NCBI GenBank assembly: GCA_027886175.1
Contig: JAJNNQ010000008.1
Coordinates: forward strand, 2,449,501 to 2,513,500
Origin: Phylloscopus collybita
Taxonomy: Eukaryota; Chordata; Aves; Passeriformes; Phylloscopidae
DNA: 64,000 nt
Direction of reading: 5' to 3'
The notes under the pieces are model-generated. The model saw only the letters and a list, made by a program, of their open reading frames with translations, was not told the origin of the DNA and did not search any database. Every line of letters begins with the position of its first letter. Within the stretch, counting starts at the first letter, position 1. The translations under genes and the position numbers were made by a program. This document shows positions 53,101 through 64,000 of this stretch, in pieces.

Positions 53101-55134
53101 TGGATTAGTAGATAGGAAACATTTTTCTCCATCTGTATAAAATTCTGTTCTGACTCTAATAATAATGTTCTGACATGCAAGACCATGGGATACTGAATTA
53201 TCTTTCCTGCAATAAGAAAAAAAGTTTTGCTTAAAGATGACAACATTCTGGATTTCAGGTTCAACTATGGTGAAATATTACATGCAGAAAAGGACCAAGG
53301 GGAGGAGGAAACATTATCAACATTTGAGGAATGTGTTTCTTATTCATGGTGGCTGCTTAAAGTCACTTGAAATTTTCACAGGGGCTAATTAAAATAACTA
53401 AAAAAAACCAAAGAGGCAGAGTTTCTGCCAAATTTGTGTATCAAATGCAGGTAATTTATCACATCTACTTCATAAAGAATCCTGACTAAAAGCCCTGAAA
53501 TAATTCAAAATCAGGTTTTAGGTCTCCAACCAATGACTGCCTCACCCTAAAACATCCTTGGTTTGGGTCTCAGTAACTGCAGGTGAGGACCAAACAGTGA
53601 CAGCACACACACTGAAAACAGAGAGTAAGCTTTGAGACCATTTCCAAGCACCATCATCTGCAGAGCTATAAATGTTCACCAATAACCTGCAGTAGTGTAA
53701 ATGTAAGGAGCTGGAAGGCAGTCCTACCAAAATATATCAAATTCCATTTAGATGTCATTTGATCCATGAACACCCCATGGCAACACACTGTGCTCTCCTA
53801 CCAGGCTGAAAAATAAAATACTGAAGTAGAAATGAAGGCTTGCTTTTCTGGTTTTTGGTTTTTTGTTTTTGGGTTGTTTTTTTTTTTACTATTCTAATGG
53901 TAGGCTTGCAACTTTTAAGAAATACACACACACACAAAAAAAGAATTTTTCAAGGAAATCTAGAACAAATTTTACTTTTTGATCTGGAAAAAAATGTTTC
54001 ACTTCAAAAGCTTACAGCAGTTTTCAGAGATGCTTAAAACAGCACCTTAAATAATGCAATTATCAAAACGTGGCTTACAAAGACTCAGTCAAAATGCAAA
54101 GGCAAATTCTTTCTCTAGAAATTACAGAAATCTAATTTTCAATGGGCAACCTTTGAAAGACCTATAACAGATTTTATAAATTGTTTTATACCATCTAATG
54201 CTAAAAGCAGTCAGAAATGCAGGTTTTCACAGGAAACCCATGGTTCCTGTGCTGTTCTCCACAGGATATGTTAAAGAGTTTACAGAATCCTACAGTTCTT
54301 GCAGCATTTTCAGGTACAGTTTTCACAGCCATGATGTACCTTACAGAACATTTTCAGAACTGACTGTGACACAATGAACTGTGAACTTTGGAGTTAGGTT
54401 CTTTTTCTCATCTACTTGTATCCTGAAAAGCCCATGACCACAGTCAGTTTCTATTTTTAACTACATGCCTGACAAAGTTAACTAAAGACAGCCCTTTTCT
54501 CCCCTCCCATGACACCATTCAGCACAATTTTTAAATCTTTTTATTTTATTCTGTCTTCTCCAATCTAAACAGCAAATTTGACTAGTTAAAGAATACTGAA
54601 TTGCACAAGGTTCCACAGAGCATTTTGAGGCATGACTCACTAATTCTCTCAGGCCCAGGCAAAAGCATGTGCCAAGAAAATAAGCAGAGGTTTACATTTA
54701 TAAAACTTTGATTAAGTAGACAATTTTAGGAGGACAGAGACAAGTTTAAAAAAAATGAAAAGGCTCCAAAAATACTGAATTTTGTTTTAAAAAATCAAGA
54801 GTATTCATATTATCAACTAAATCGATTACTATTTCATAAATTAAAGTGTCCAGCAATGAAAAATGCCATCAATGAAGTGGATGAGGCAATGGGAAACTCT
54901 TTTAACTCTTGTAAGTTTAGATATATACTCAAATACTCTTCCTTCTTTTCTGTTGAATTTTAATTCCTTACCAACCTTTAAAAGACCTGTGCTCCTCTGC
55001 CACCACCTTTGCTGTGTCCTGGTAACACTGAACAGCTAAAATCAGGTAGTGAAAAGGTTTTCCATTCAAATGACCATCTGAAGCCAGGCCATTTTTTAAG
55101 CAGTAAATCTGAAGGGATTCCTGGATTTTAAAGC

Positions 55135-55200
55135 ATTAAACCCAGTCTTTCTCAAGGTTACATGGCAGATCAGAGACAGAATCTAACCAGAATAACCAGA
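55135..55200 (-). mobile_element. Possible MIR-like SINE relic
   Basis: TCTCAAGGTTACATGGCAGA then TCAGAGACAGAATCTAACC resembles the reverse complement of the MIR/CORE-SINE segment CCCAAGGTCACACAGC...GTGGCAGAGC-GGGAATCGAACC. It is short and highly diverged. Confidence 0.35.
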
Positions 55201-56470
55201 ATCATCCAAGTCTCACAACAGATGTAAAAATCTTCATGGCATCAGCTCTCAGAAATGTGCCTCTTAATAGGGTACAGAAAAAGAGAAAATTTAGAACTGA
55301 CCTTTAAGAAATATTCTTGTTATGCTTTTTAGCCACTGTGATGATAAGGAGAAAGTGTTTTTTCTGAATGAGTATACTGTACCTTTAATGGTTCATTTGT
55401 AGTTCAGCGTAAAATCTGAACTATTTGTTGTTCATTGTTGCTATATTCTGTTCCAGGGTTCATAATTTGAAAATTGACTTTGGGGACTTTTTGCTTGGTC
55501 TATTAAAATGATTCATGTTGCATTCAACATAAATTGTGCATACACAGAGGAGGTTTAGCACACGTATTCACAGTATAATAACTAAAGTGAATTTTGTACA
55601 AGCTGCAGTTTGTGGCAAGGATGCAGTATCATTTATCTTAATTTTTCTTCAGCATTATATTAGGCTCGGGCATTTACATTTTCAGGTATGGCTAAACACT
55701 TTAAAACTTTCTTTTTACAGCATGAGTAAAGAGAGAATCAAATCTACATGTTTATATGATGTAACAAAGTAATGCCTTTTTACTGTCTAAAGTACACATG
55801 GATTTACTTTCCATTTACCCTCCTGCACAAAGGCAAATGCAAAGTGCATGAAATATTCACCACCTATGAACCACATAGTGTTCCTATTAAAAAGATGATC
55901 ATGTTCTGTTTTACCTTTCAAACCATGATATGGTAACAGCCACAGTGTCTAAATGGTTTTGTCACTCAAAACTACCAAAGTAATATACAGTTAGGAATGG
56001 GAGTGTTTACAGTGTTTTATATGACTTTAGGACAACCTAGGACAAACTGACTAAATAATTAAGAGCAGAGATATCATTTCAGGCACTAGGTTCAGAAATA
56101 TTTCTCTTGCAAAAATCTGAGTAAGTGGATTTGCCAGAACAGTGTGAATCCCATTAAATAGGTGGAGGGGGAAAGGAGAAACCAAGATTGCCATCTCTCC
56201 CTTGATCTTCTTTGGGTCTCAGAAAATGTTCATCTGTTGTTTGCACTTATTTAACAACTAGTTTAATATTTCTAACAGAGAAATATATCCCTGACTTTAA
56301 ATAGGACACAGAAAACAGGTGTCAGAACACATCTTTCCCCCATTTATTTATATAACAATACTCAAGCTGTAGGATTGCTACTTGCTTTTGCAACTTCTGC
56401 TTTCATTAGGAGCATCAGTTTCCCATCACATTTTGGAATTACATAAACACTTATCAATGTCTAGGAAAGA

Positions 56471-56504
56471 TATAAAGATATATATTAATTATATTAATTA
56501 TAAT
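56471..56504. repeat. AT-rich repeat (TATTAATTA duplicated)
   Basis: Two adjacent copies of a TATTAATTA-type unit in an AT-only stretch. Confidence 0.7.
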
Positions 56505-57080
56505 TCCAGAAATTCAAGTTAAATGTGCACTGCAGAAGATGAAAAAAAGTAAATCCATGTAGAAGTGCTTAATTTCAAAATGCATTCAGAATCATAGAGA
56601 TGCAGGAACTGTATGTGTTAAATCATATGGGCTAAAAAAAAAAATCTATATTTTAATCTTTTTGGGCAGAAACAAATTATCTTATTTACTACATGAATGG
56701 TTTCCTCAATTTGACGCCAATCTTTGGAGGCAACTTCAACCTGTCTGAATTAAACAGTCTGCAGAAGAAAAGACTAGATTATTTATATTATAGAATACTG
56801 TTAAAAAATAAAATTGAAGGATTACTTTACCACACATTGAAAATAAGAACATGCACATCACTCCAGCTTACAAAAATCTAATTTTACTTTTTCTGTTCTG
56901 GGAGAACTTTGATAAGTAGGAGACATGTTTATCTGTACCACATAAAAATGTGTGTGCATGTATAAATTCCTCCCAAATGGACAGCACCTAAAAAGAGGGG
57001 AAATTCACAAAATTGTTTTGTGCCTGTGATTTGTGATTATGAATGCAATTAGCATAATCTTTGATATTTAACTTTTTAAA

Positions 57081-57125
57081 TGGTCCTAAAGTCCCAACCC
57101 AAACCACTCTATGATTCTGTGATCA
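57081..57125 (+). mobile_element. CR1 LINE 3' end, plus orientation
   Basis: TGGTCCTAAAGTCCCAACCC then AAACCACTCTATGATTCTGTGATCA matches the terminal bases of avian CR1, including the characteristic final 8-bp ATTCTRTG-type repeat (two copies). Only the last 45 or so bases are recognisable, typical of a strongly 5'-truncated insertion. Confidence 0.8.
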
Positions 57126-57198
57126 TCAGTACAATAAAAACATTTTATAATCTATTTAATCCAAAGTATCTCTTTTTATTGGTGAAACATTTTAAATG

Positions 57199-57221
57199 TA
57201 ATAATAATAACAATAATAACA
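57199..57221. repeat. (TAA)n trinucleotide repeat
   Basis: Seven or so TAA/AAT units with one C interruption, about 75 bases after the CR1 3' end. Confidence 0.85.
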
Positions 57222-60200
57222 CTTAATAAAATAATTCTGAGCATCTGTTAAATGACTATTGCAAAGACTTCATGAGAAAGTAAGAAAACTCAATGTCGAT
57301 GCTACCCTTACCAAAGCCAAAAATAAAAGCTGCATCAGTATCTTGAGCTTAAACTGAGGTAACCCAGACGTATAAAAGTCTTGGATATCATGCAACTGTT
57401 AATGCCACATGTGCTAGCAAGAGAATGTCATATTAAATTAACATCTACTGCTCCCCTACTGACATGTTAGTTTGCATAGAATGGCTGAATTTATGTCAAA
57501 ATTGAAACCACAGTAATCCATTCAACTATCAGGAGTGCAAAACTGGTTGGTGCACAAATACATAAACCTGAGGAAACTGTTGAGAAAATGCTACTGGTGC
57601 TTCAGTTTTGCAGGAAAATGACTTTGAATATTTTAAATGAAGTGAATTACTACTGAGAATAAACTAAACATGGATGTAACTGTACTCATAGCACAGGCTT
57701 ATCACACTGCATGGGGCCACAGCCACTCAGGTTTACCATCACCATCAGAAAACAACTCATTACTCTTTAAAATAAAACTTTCTGCACAAGTGGTAAGAAT
57801 GACAAGGGGCAGGAAGGAACACCTGAAGGATGCAGAAGTACTACATGTGTGTGTTTATGAAGGTATTGTGGGACTGATCCAGCAGATACTGTAGGAAAAG
57901 TAACTTCAGTGCAAGAACTCTATGTTCTTGGGTGCTTCTTTCCCTCCCCCTCCTTTGACTTCATCATCCCCCTGAAGGAGATGGAAGCTGTGTTGTATCC
58001 CAGTTCTAGGCCCGAGTACTTTGCCTCATTTGGCAGAATCAAGGATGGTTTCTTCCAAAAAAAACTTCCTTTTCAGGACTACCAGGGAGTGCTTACACTA
58101 AAGAACAAATCTGAACCATTCAAAAACCTCCCTTTCCAAGCAGATGAACATTCTTGGACACACAAAAGACTCTCATAAGCAGTCACTTCAACGGGAGTCC
58201 CACGGAAAACACTGGGTGCCAAAAGCCCCTTACAGCAGTCTGCAAGAAGGAGAAATAAATTAATCAAACTGCCAAAGGAAGAAGGCTGGGTTTGACCTCC
58301 TTCTGATCTCATTACTTCTCTATTACCCTTTTGAAAAACATCCTCTTACAAAGATCACTAATTGAAGATTATGTGGAGGGGAATCACACCTCTCCATCAC
58401 CGTGGTAACTTTGACTCATTTGTCATTCTAATAATTCACTTCTTTTCTTTTCTGAACAGACAGAGACATTAATAGACTACCATCAGTTAAAAAGGCAATT
58501 TTTCCATTTAATTGCACTCATTAAATACTGGCGTAGAACAATTGGAAAAGCAATACTCTCAATATTTAATCATACAATAGTAATAATGAAACATTGCTTC
58601 AAAACAAACGTAGCAACACGTAGGATGACATAAAATGTACATTGTAACTTTTGCAGCACCAATATAATTTCTGGTAAAGATATTTGAGCCTTTTTTCCTT
58701 ACTTTTTTTGACAATTGAGTATATGAGTGGTCTAACAGCACTGACTACAGCTATGCACTGGAGAGAAACCAGTGGGCAAACTGCTCTGTAATTACCTCAT
58801 CTCTCTTGTCACTGAACCACAACAACAGAAAGGATTTCATAAACCAAAACAGCGAGTCAATGTATTTGTGGGAAATATTGAACAAGACTGGACCTGCACA
58901 CTATTTTACTGGAACAAATTGTATCACTTAGGAATGTAATTGAAGATAAAAAGGTTAATCACACTGGCAGAGTGACTGCAACAGGCACAGTCATCAGGTA
59001 TTTATTTGCCTGGGATATCTTATTTTCCATCTCCTACAGAAATCCTACATCTGTCTTCAGTGTAAGTGCATTCCCATTATAGAAAGTTCACTGTAGTTTA
59101 ATACTACCATAACATAGTAGGAGCTATAATAAACCTTTGAGTTGAGGAGATGTGCAGAAAATTTAGAAGTGCCTGTTTCAATTTCGGATGTCACAACACA
59201 CAACGGCTGTCAAGAAACATTTCTACTTTTACTGCAATTCTAAATACACAAAACCCAGCCAAGCAGCCAGGCAAACTTCACTGGGACTATTCATGTCAGT
59301 AGATACCACTTCATTTGCCATTTTCTATCTGGCTTTGTGTAGGAGCAAATTATTTAAATTTTTCATTTAGAATTTGATGAGCACAACAGTCAGGGTTGGT
59401 GACCAATATCCAAGCCTGCTTTGCCATTCTGGGCAACAGCTTTCAAAACTGAGCAGGTTAAGGTTTTTAGAAGGGAAACAGAAAGAAAGTCATTTGGTTT
59501 GAGCTACAGAGTTGCAGAGGAGCCATTTCTCCCAACTGTTGTACACCCTGACTGGTATCACTGCTTTACAAAGCTCACATCAATCATTACCTGGTAGACA
59601 CCATGCTCTGCTTGTTCAGTGGAAGAAGTGAGGGATAATGAGTAAAAGCAAAGAACAGGAGTTTTTCACAAAAAACAGTTATGTTGGCTACCTTTGCTAG
59701 GAAAAGATGTGACAAGTGTAGTACCTCCTTAATCAATTATTTATTCAACACTTGCATGTGAGCAACCTTATTGATTCCAGTGAGACTAAGTGCCAGACCA
59801 ATATGAAAGAAAATGACAGCAGGACAGGAAGTCAAGAAGCATCATGCAAGGCCAGGTCAGAAAGGCTGAGAAGTGTAAGATAGTGGCATATTCAATTTGG
59901 GAAAAATTGCAATTTAGTTTTATTCCTCTAACTGCAAATCATATCATAAAGTTTTCAATTACAAATCTCTATGTATAACATTTTACAGTCAAAGAACAGT
60001 CCCTGAATGACTATAGCACACAAATTAAATATACAGTGATATCAAGGATCTTTTTTACACATAGCTTTTCTATAATTATGCTATTATTTACCTATACAAC
60101 TTGCAACTTTTTATATGAATTCTAACAGATTATATTTAGTCATTGCTCTTTTTAAATAAAATTTCCCATGCCTTTAAAATCATATGTAACTATTGTGAAA

Positions 60201-63009
60201 CCAGTTGTGGTCCAGATGAGGAGTTAGTTGATGGGCACTCAAACACGTGCCTTTTCCTTCAGAACACACTCCTGCAAAAATTCCAGCTGTGAGGATGCAA
60301 TCAGGCTTTCAGAGGGGCACAGGGATAAGCAAGGAATGTCTCTCCTTGCACATGTGCTTTCCAGATTCATCTGAGCCAGGCTCCTGCCTTATTCTCTGAG
60401 TGAGAACATGCTGTATGTCAAGGCTGTCTTGTGGTTAAGAAAATGTAAACTGTCATGCTCCATTATCTAAACAGGCTTCAAAGTAGTTTTCTGACCCAAA
60501 CCCCAATCCTCCATATATTTTTACATATATTAGAAGCCAAACTGGTTCTTCAAGCAGTATTTCCATACCTGCAATAGAGCAGACAGCTGTCCAGCCAGAC
60601 CAAGTCAGATCAGTACAAAGGACAGCCAATATTTAAACAACAAAATGATTCTCAGCAATGCAGTGCAGCATTATAAAACCTTCTTCAGGTTAATGATATA
60701 GCAGCAACCTTTCATCTTGAATCAACTCATTTATCTGTATTGATGACTTGTTTGGTGTTGAGATATGAAAATTTCAAGGAAAAAATACATTATTACTGAT
60801 AGACATGCTGTATCAATAACACCTTCATCCTCAGATGATCCCTCTTTGAAGCCACCAGAGAGAAATAAAAATATCCTGTATTGCCAGACCTACACATTCT
60901 CACCACAAGCAAGTCATGACCTTAAAAGGAGAGACAACCATCAAGTTTTTTATCCTCAGAAAGTACTCAGTGACAAAGACAAACTACAAATGGACCATTT
61001 CCTTTACCCACCCATCCCAACATGAGTCAGACTCTCTTCCCCCAATATATATGTGCAAAACTTCATTGGGAAAGCCAAACTATGAACAGGTTGAAAATGA
61101 AAACTAACAAGTTTACCTAAGATAAGTCTACTGATGCACTTCAAATTCTTTATGTGGGTGCAGTGTCCACCTACAAAAGTACCTAAACTGTTAATTGCTG
61201 AAGACCAGATGGGTACAACAAGGCAGAAATCATTCTGTACATGTTCTTTTATTCACCCTCTTCAGCCACCTGCCACTGACCATTATTTGAGACAGCGCCC
61301 AGGACCTGATGGATTTCCAATTTGACTTAAATGTTGTACTTAGATTTTTAATACTAAAATCTCAAATCATAAAAAGAAGATTAAATGGCTTTATACCTGC
61401 CATTACAAGACTTTCACTCTAATGGTTTAGTTTCAATCACCTTCAGTTTTGCATAGGCAGCCCAAAGAAATTGAGTCAATATACCTGTATGCACATAACG
61501 TGATTTATTGTCTTCTCACTGCAGACATCAAGTGTAACCTTAGGTTGATGCTTTATCGATTCAATATCTATCACATAAAGGATATAAAACTGGTTTCCTG
61601 CTTTTAAGACCAGTAGTCCACAAACATACAAACTTCCTTTCCATCACCTGAACTCTGTTCTGTCACCATAATGTGAGCAAAGATAAGAATTACTGTCGGG
61701 TAATTTTAACGTAGAAATCAAAATCCTGATCAGAGCATGCAGGAATTTACAGTTTTGAGCATTTCACCCTTTCAAAGAAACCTGGGGAAAAAGTGGGCTC
61801 AAGTCAAGCCTGCTCTTCACTACTCAGTTATCATTGTGAATATGGCAAATGGCATACACCTAATGCATTTACAAAGTATTTCTCATTTATCTAGTTACTT
61901 GCTTGCAGAAATCCAGGCAGAGTATATGCACAAGAACGATCTATGTACATCAGGCATTTCAAAAGTAGCCAAGCCATGGCAGAGATGAATGAAATAACTT
62001 CATCAAAAGCTAAAGGAGTAGTACATAGAGGAATAAAACCTGTCTCCAAGAAGCCATAAATCCACTCACAATTCCTGTCTTCTCATCCTTCTTTATGTTT
62101 ATTTGGCTAGAAGGGAGAAAAAATTAAAACCTAATTTTTCAGGACTAGTAGGAAACCTCAACAGCAGCAGAAAAAAATAGGGTAATTTATGGAGTTGAAA
62201 GAAAATGCAAACTAGGTCACTTATGGTATAAACTAAGTGAATGCTACTATGTGCAAAAAAGTAGATCATACAATTTTAGAAAATAAATAAAGCACAATTC
62301 GCCTTTTAAAGCATTGGTTTAAAAACAAGGGGAAATTAGGCCTCACACTGTTAAATGCTACAATTGATAAGACTTAAAGAAGCTATCTGTGATCATAAAC
62401 AGGTGCCCACCCTTTGGCCCTGTTGTATTGTTGAATTCTTACTCCTTCTGAGGCACAGGCAGGAAATAATGCAAGGAAGGAAAAATCCTAAACTACATCA
62501 TAGGAACAATAAACACAGTAAGCAAAAAACATGTATACTCTGTGCAAAGACCAAACCACGCTTTTCAGTCTCTTTAATACCATAGAACAAACAGGAAAAT
62601 AAGAATGCCACTTTTACTTCTTTAGCCTTTCCAGTAAAAATATATTTAGCTGCTTTACAAACATTTACTGTCAAAACATTCCCTGAAATTAAAATGATAA
62701 ATTAAGTGTAACAAAACAAGCAATTCAAGTAACTATAAAATTCAGCAAAAAGGAAAAACCATAAAGCCTGAAATCCTCCAAACTTCCAGTCCTCATTAAT
62801 TCCCAGTTTGCATGCCTGGAGTAGGCTGTTCATTGCAGCTACACAGCCTGTACTAAGGACTCAGAGTCTAGCAGAACTAGACTGTCCAGAAGACAATCTC
62901 TCAATTTACAATTGCAGAAACAAAATATATCAATCCTGAAAAGATCTCATCTCATAAGATGATGAATTCCCAGTGACTCCTAAACAAACTGCAAAGGGAA
63001 TTTAGCTTT

Positions 63010-63115
63010 CTTTACAAAGGAGACTCAAGAGGTCACCTAAGGTCACAACTCCATTTACTGACAGAAGCAAGAGGTAAAATTCTGGAAATCCTGGTTTCCA
63101 GTCCTATACTCAGCT
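63010..63115 (-). mobile_element. Possible MIR-like SINE relic
   Basis: The order TTTACAAAGGAGACTCAAGA, then CTAAGGTCACAACTCC, ACTGACAGAAGCAAGAGG, AAATTCTGG and CCTGGTTTCCAGTCCTATAC follows the reverse-complement MIR/CORE-SINE pattern (TTTACAGATGAGGAAACTGAGG, AAGGTCACACAGC, GTGGCAGAGC, GGGAT, and a downstream CCAGGTCT/CCAGTCC block). It is diverged but collinear over about 100 bases. Confidence 0.45.
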
Positions 63116-63859
63116 TGTACAGAAGCTTATCTCAGCTTAGATTTTACAACATAGGCTAATACATTTATCACATGGAAGAACAAAAAAGCAAGTTCAGTGT
63201 TCAGACAAACTGTATTGAGCTGATAACAAATAAATCAATTTTGAGGTTTTTAGCTCCTTTATCAATAGCACTCTTACAGATCAAGAATTTTCTAACAAGA
63301 AGCTTTGACTGCTGACTATACAATTTCAACTGTTTTTTTTTTTCTTTTAAGCATGCACCAGGTTATGCTTACTGGTATAAAAACAGCATAAATTCACTTC
63401 CTCTGGATTTACACTGCAATAGCTAAAATCCGTTTCTAAAGTCAATAAAACGAGTTTAATGAAAAATAAAATTTAAAAGTTACAATAAAAACAAATGATT
63501 TTCCCATAAAAATGTGGTGATACATGTCAAAGTACTGCAGCTGAGACTACAGACAGAAGTATTATTCTGAAATCAGAGGGACTAACTAGAATGAGATTCT
63601 CTTAAAGGCAAGTGAGTATATCAGAATTTATCCCTGCTATGAAGCTTGAAGTCTCAAAGTCACTTTTTTTACTGGAAACTTCTTTTTCTCATCTCAGATC
63701 ACTGATGACAGGTCTTGCTGGCACAGAATTCAGCACCCTGTGCTGTCTCCCCTGCAAACTCCCTGAATGCACCCTCTTCTCTGTGCTCCCCGAGTTCCAC
63801 CCACACTCCTGGTATTTTGGCCCTTCTGCCCTTCTCTGGGCCCTACCCCAGGTGTACCT

Positions 63860-64000
63860 GTGACACTGTTCAAGATTACAAGGACACAGACTCTGAGATC
63901 AGAAGGCTGAAATGACTCCAATCAATCTTTATTACCTGGGGATTTCTTCCCTTTATACTGTTTTACAAAGAACCCACCCAAGGGGTGGAAGAAAGACAAA
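63860..64000 (-). mobile_element. Probable endogenous retrovirus LTR fragment (runs off right edge)
   Basis: Read on the minus strand, the last 140 bases look like the promoter/R/U5 part of an LTR. There is a TATA box GTATAAAGG (63958-63950), a polyadenylation signal AATAAAG about 20 bases on (63933-63927), then about 65 bases ending ...GTGTCACA near 63861. GC-richer sequence downstream (63860 to about 63730) would be leader. I could not identify a primer-binding site with confidence, no viral coding frame is visible, and the 5' part of the LTR is outside the window. It could also be a coincidental TATA/AATAAA pair. Confidence 0.45.

Larger units (their letters stand above)
42355..64000 (-). 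other. WWOX: WWOX intron 5 (3' part; continues off the right edge)
   Basis: Intron upstream of exon 6, ending TGTTCCAG at 42355; its 5' end is outside the window. Exon 5 (human ...FETAKSFALHGAHVILACR...) was looked for on the minus strand and not seen. Contents include an A-rich low-complexity stretch (48504-48545), a CpG-enriched block (48600-48860), a CCA-rich repeat (50167-50196), T14 (51173-51186), an interrupted T/G-rich stretch ending in T11 (53841-53887) followed by a short (CA)n (53924-53935), an AT repeat (56471-56504), a CR1 3' end (57081-57125), (TAA)n (57199-57221), two weak MIR-like relics and a probable LTR fragment at the right end. No coding was recognised. Confidence 0.93.

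Noticed and set aside
54600..54680. Third MIR-like candidate (GCACAAGGTTCCACAGAGC)
   Set aside because: Only one short block matches and the neighbouring landmarks are missing.
42355..64000. Search for WWOX exon 5
   Set aside because: No minus-strand match to the FETAKSFALHGAHVILACR-type sequence was seen; exon 5 is presumed to lie beyond the right edge.
1..64000. CRISPR arrays, operons, bacterial promoters, tRNA or rRNA genes
   Set aside because: No regularly spaced repeats, no cloverleaf-like or rRNA-like sequence was noticed, and the spliced gene structure with CR1 repeats shows this is vertebrate nuclear DNA.

Overview
This window is vertebrate nuclear DNA, almost certainly from a bird. 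It lies inside one very large gene, WWOX (WW domain-containing oxidoreductase), transcribed from the minus strand. Three consecutive coding exons can be placed to the base. They are the equivalents of human exons 6, 7 and 8 (89, 186 and 265 bp) at 42354-42266, 29270-29085 and 25435-25171. Spliced together they give 540 bp, or 180 codons, covering the middle of the short-chain dehydrogenase/reductase (SDR) domain (human residues 173-352). That stretch holds the Asn, Ser and Tyr-x-x-x-Lys catalytic residues. The two WW domains, the Rossmann glycine motif (exons 1-5) and the C-terminal exon 9 are not in the window.

Layout from left to right: 1-25170 is the 5' part of intron 8, which in human is the huge intron containing the FRA16D fragile site. 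Exon 8, intron 7 (3,649 bp), exon 7, intron 6 (12,995 bp) and exon 6 follow. The rest, 42355-64000, is the 3' part of intron 5. I found no second gene, no RNA gene and no CRISPR array. All other long open frames look like chance frames in AT-rich intron.

The bird assignment rests on bird-like WWOX residues, few interspersed repeats, and CR1 LINE pieces (a clear one at 17871-18060 and a 3' end at 57081-57125). Older relics include a frameshifted L2/CR1-like reverse transcriptase fragment (34267-34590), MIR-like SINE relics, and part of a probable endogenous retrovirus LTR running off the right edge. Homopolymer runs and a few microsatellites are scattered throughout.

No new biological system is evident. 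The best leads are three CpG-enriched islands in otherwise CpG-poor intron (about 11.09-11.60, 27.37-28.08 and 48.60-48.86 kb) that look like candidate regulatory elements, an unusual exon 7 donor with a rival GT four bases downstream, and a short element with perfect 13-bp inverted ends at 20984-21076.
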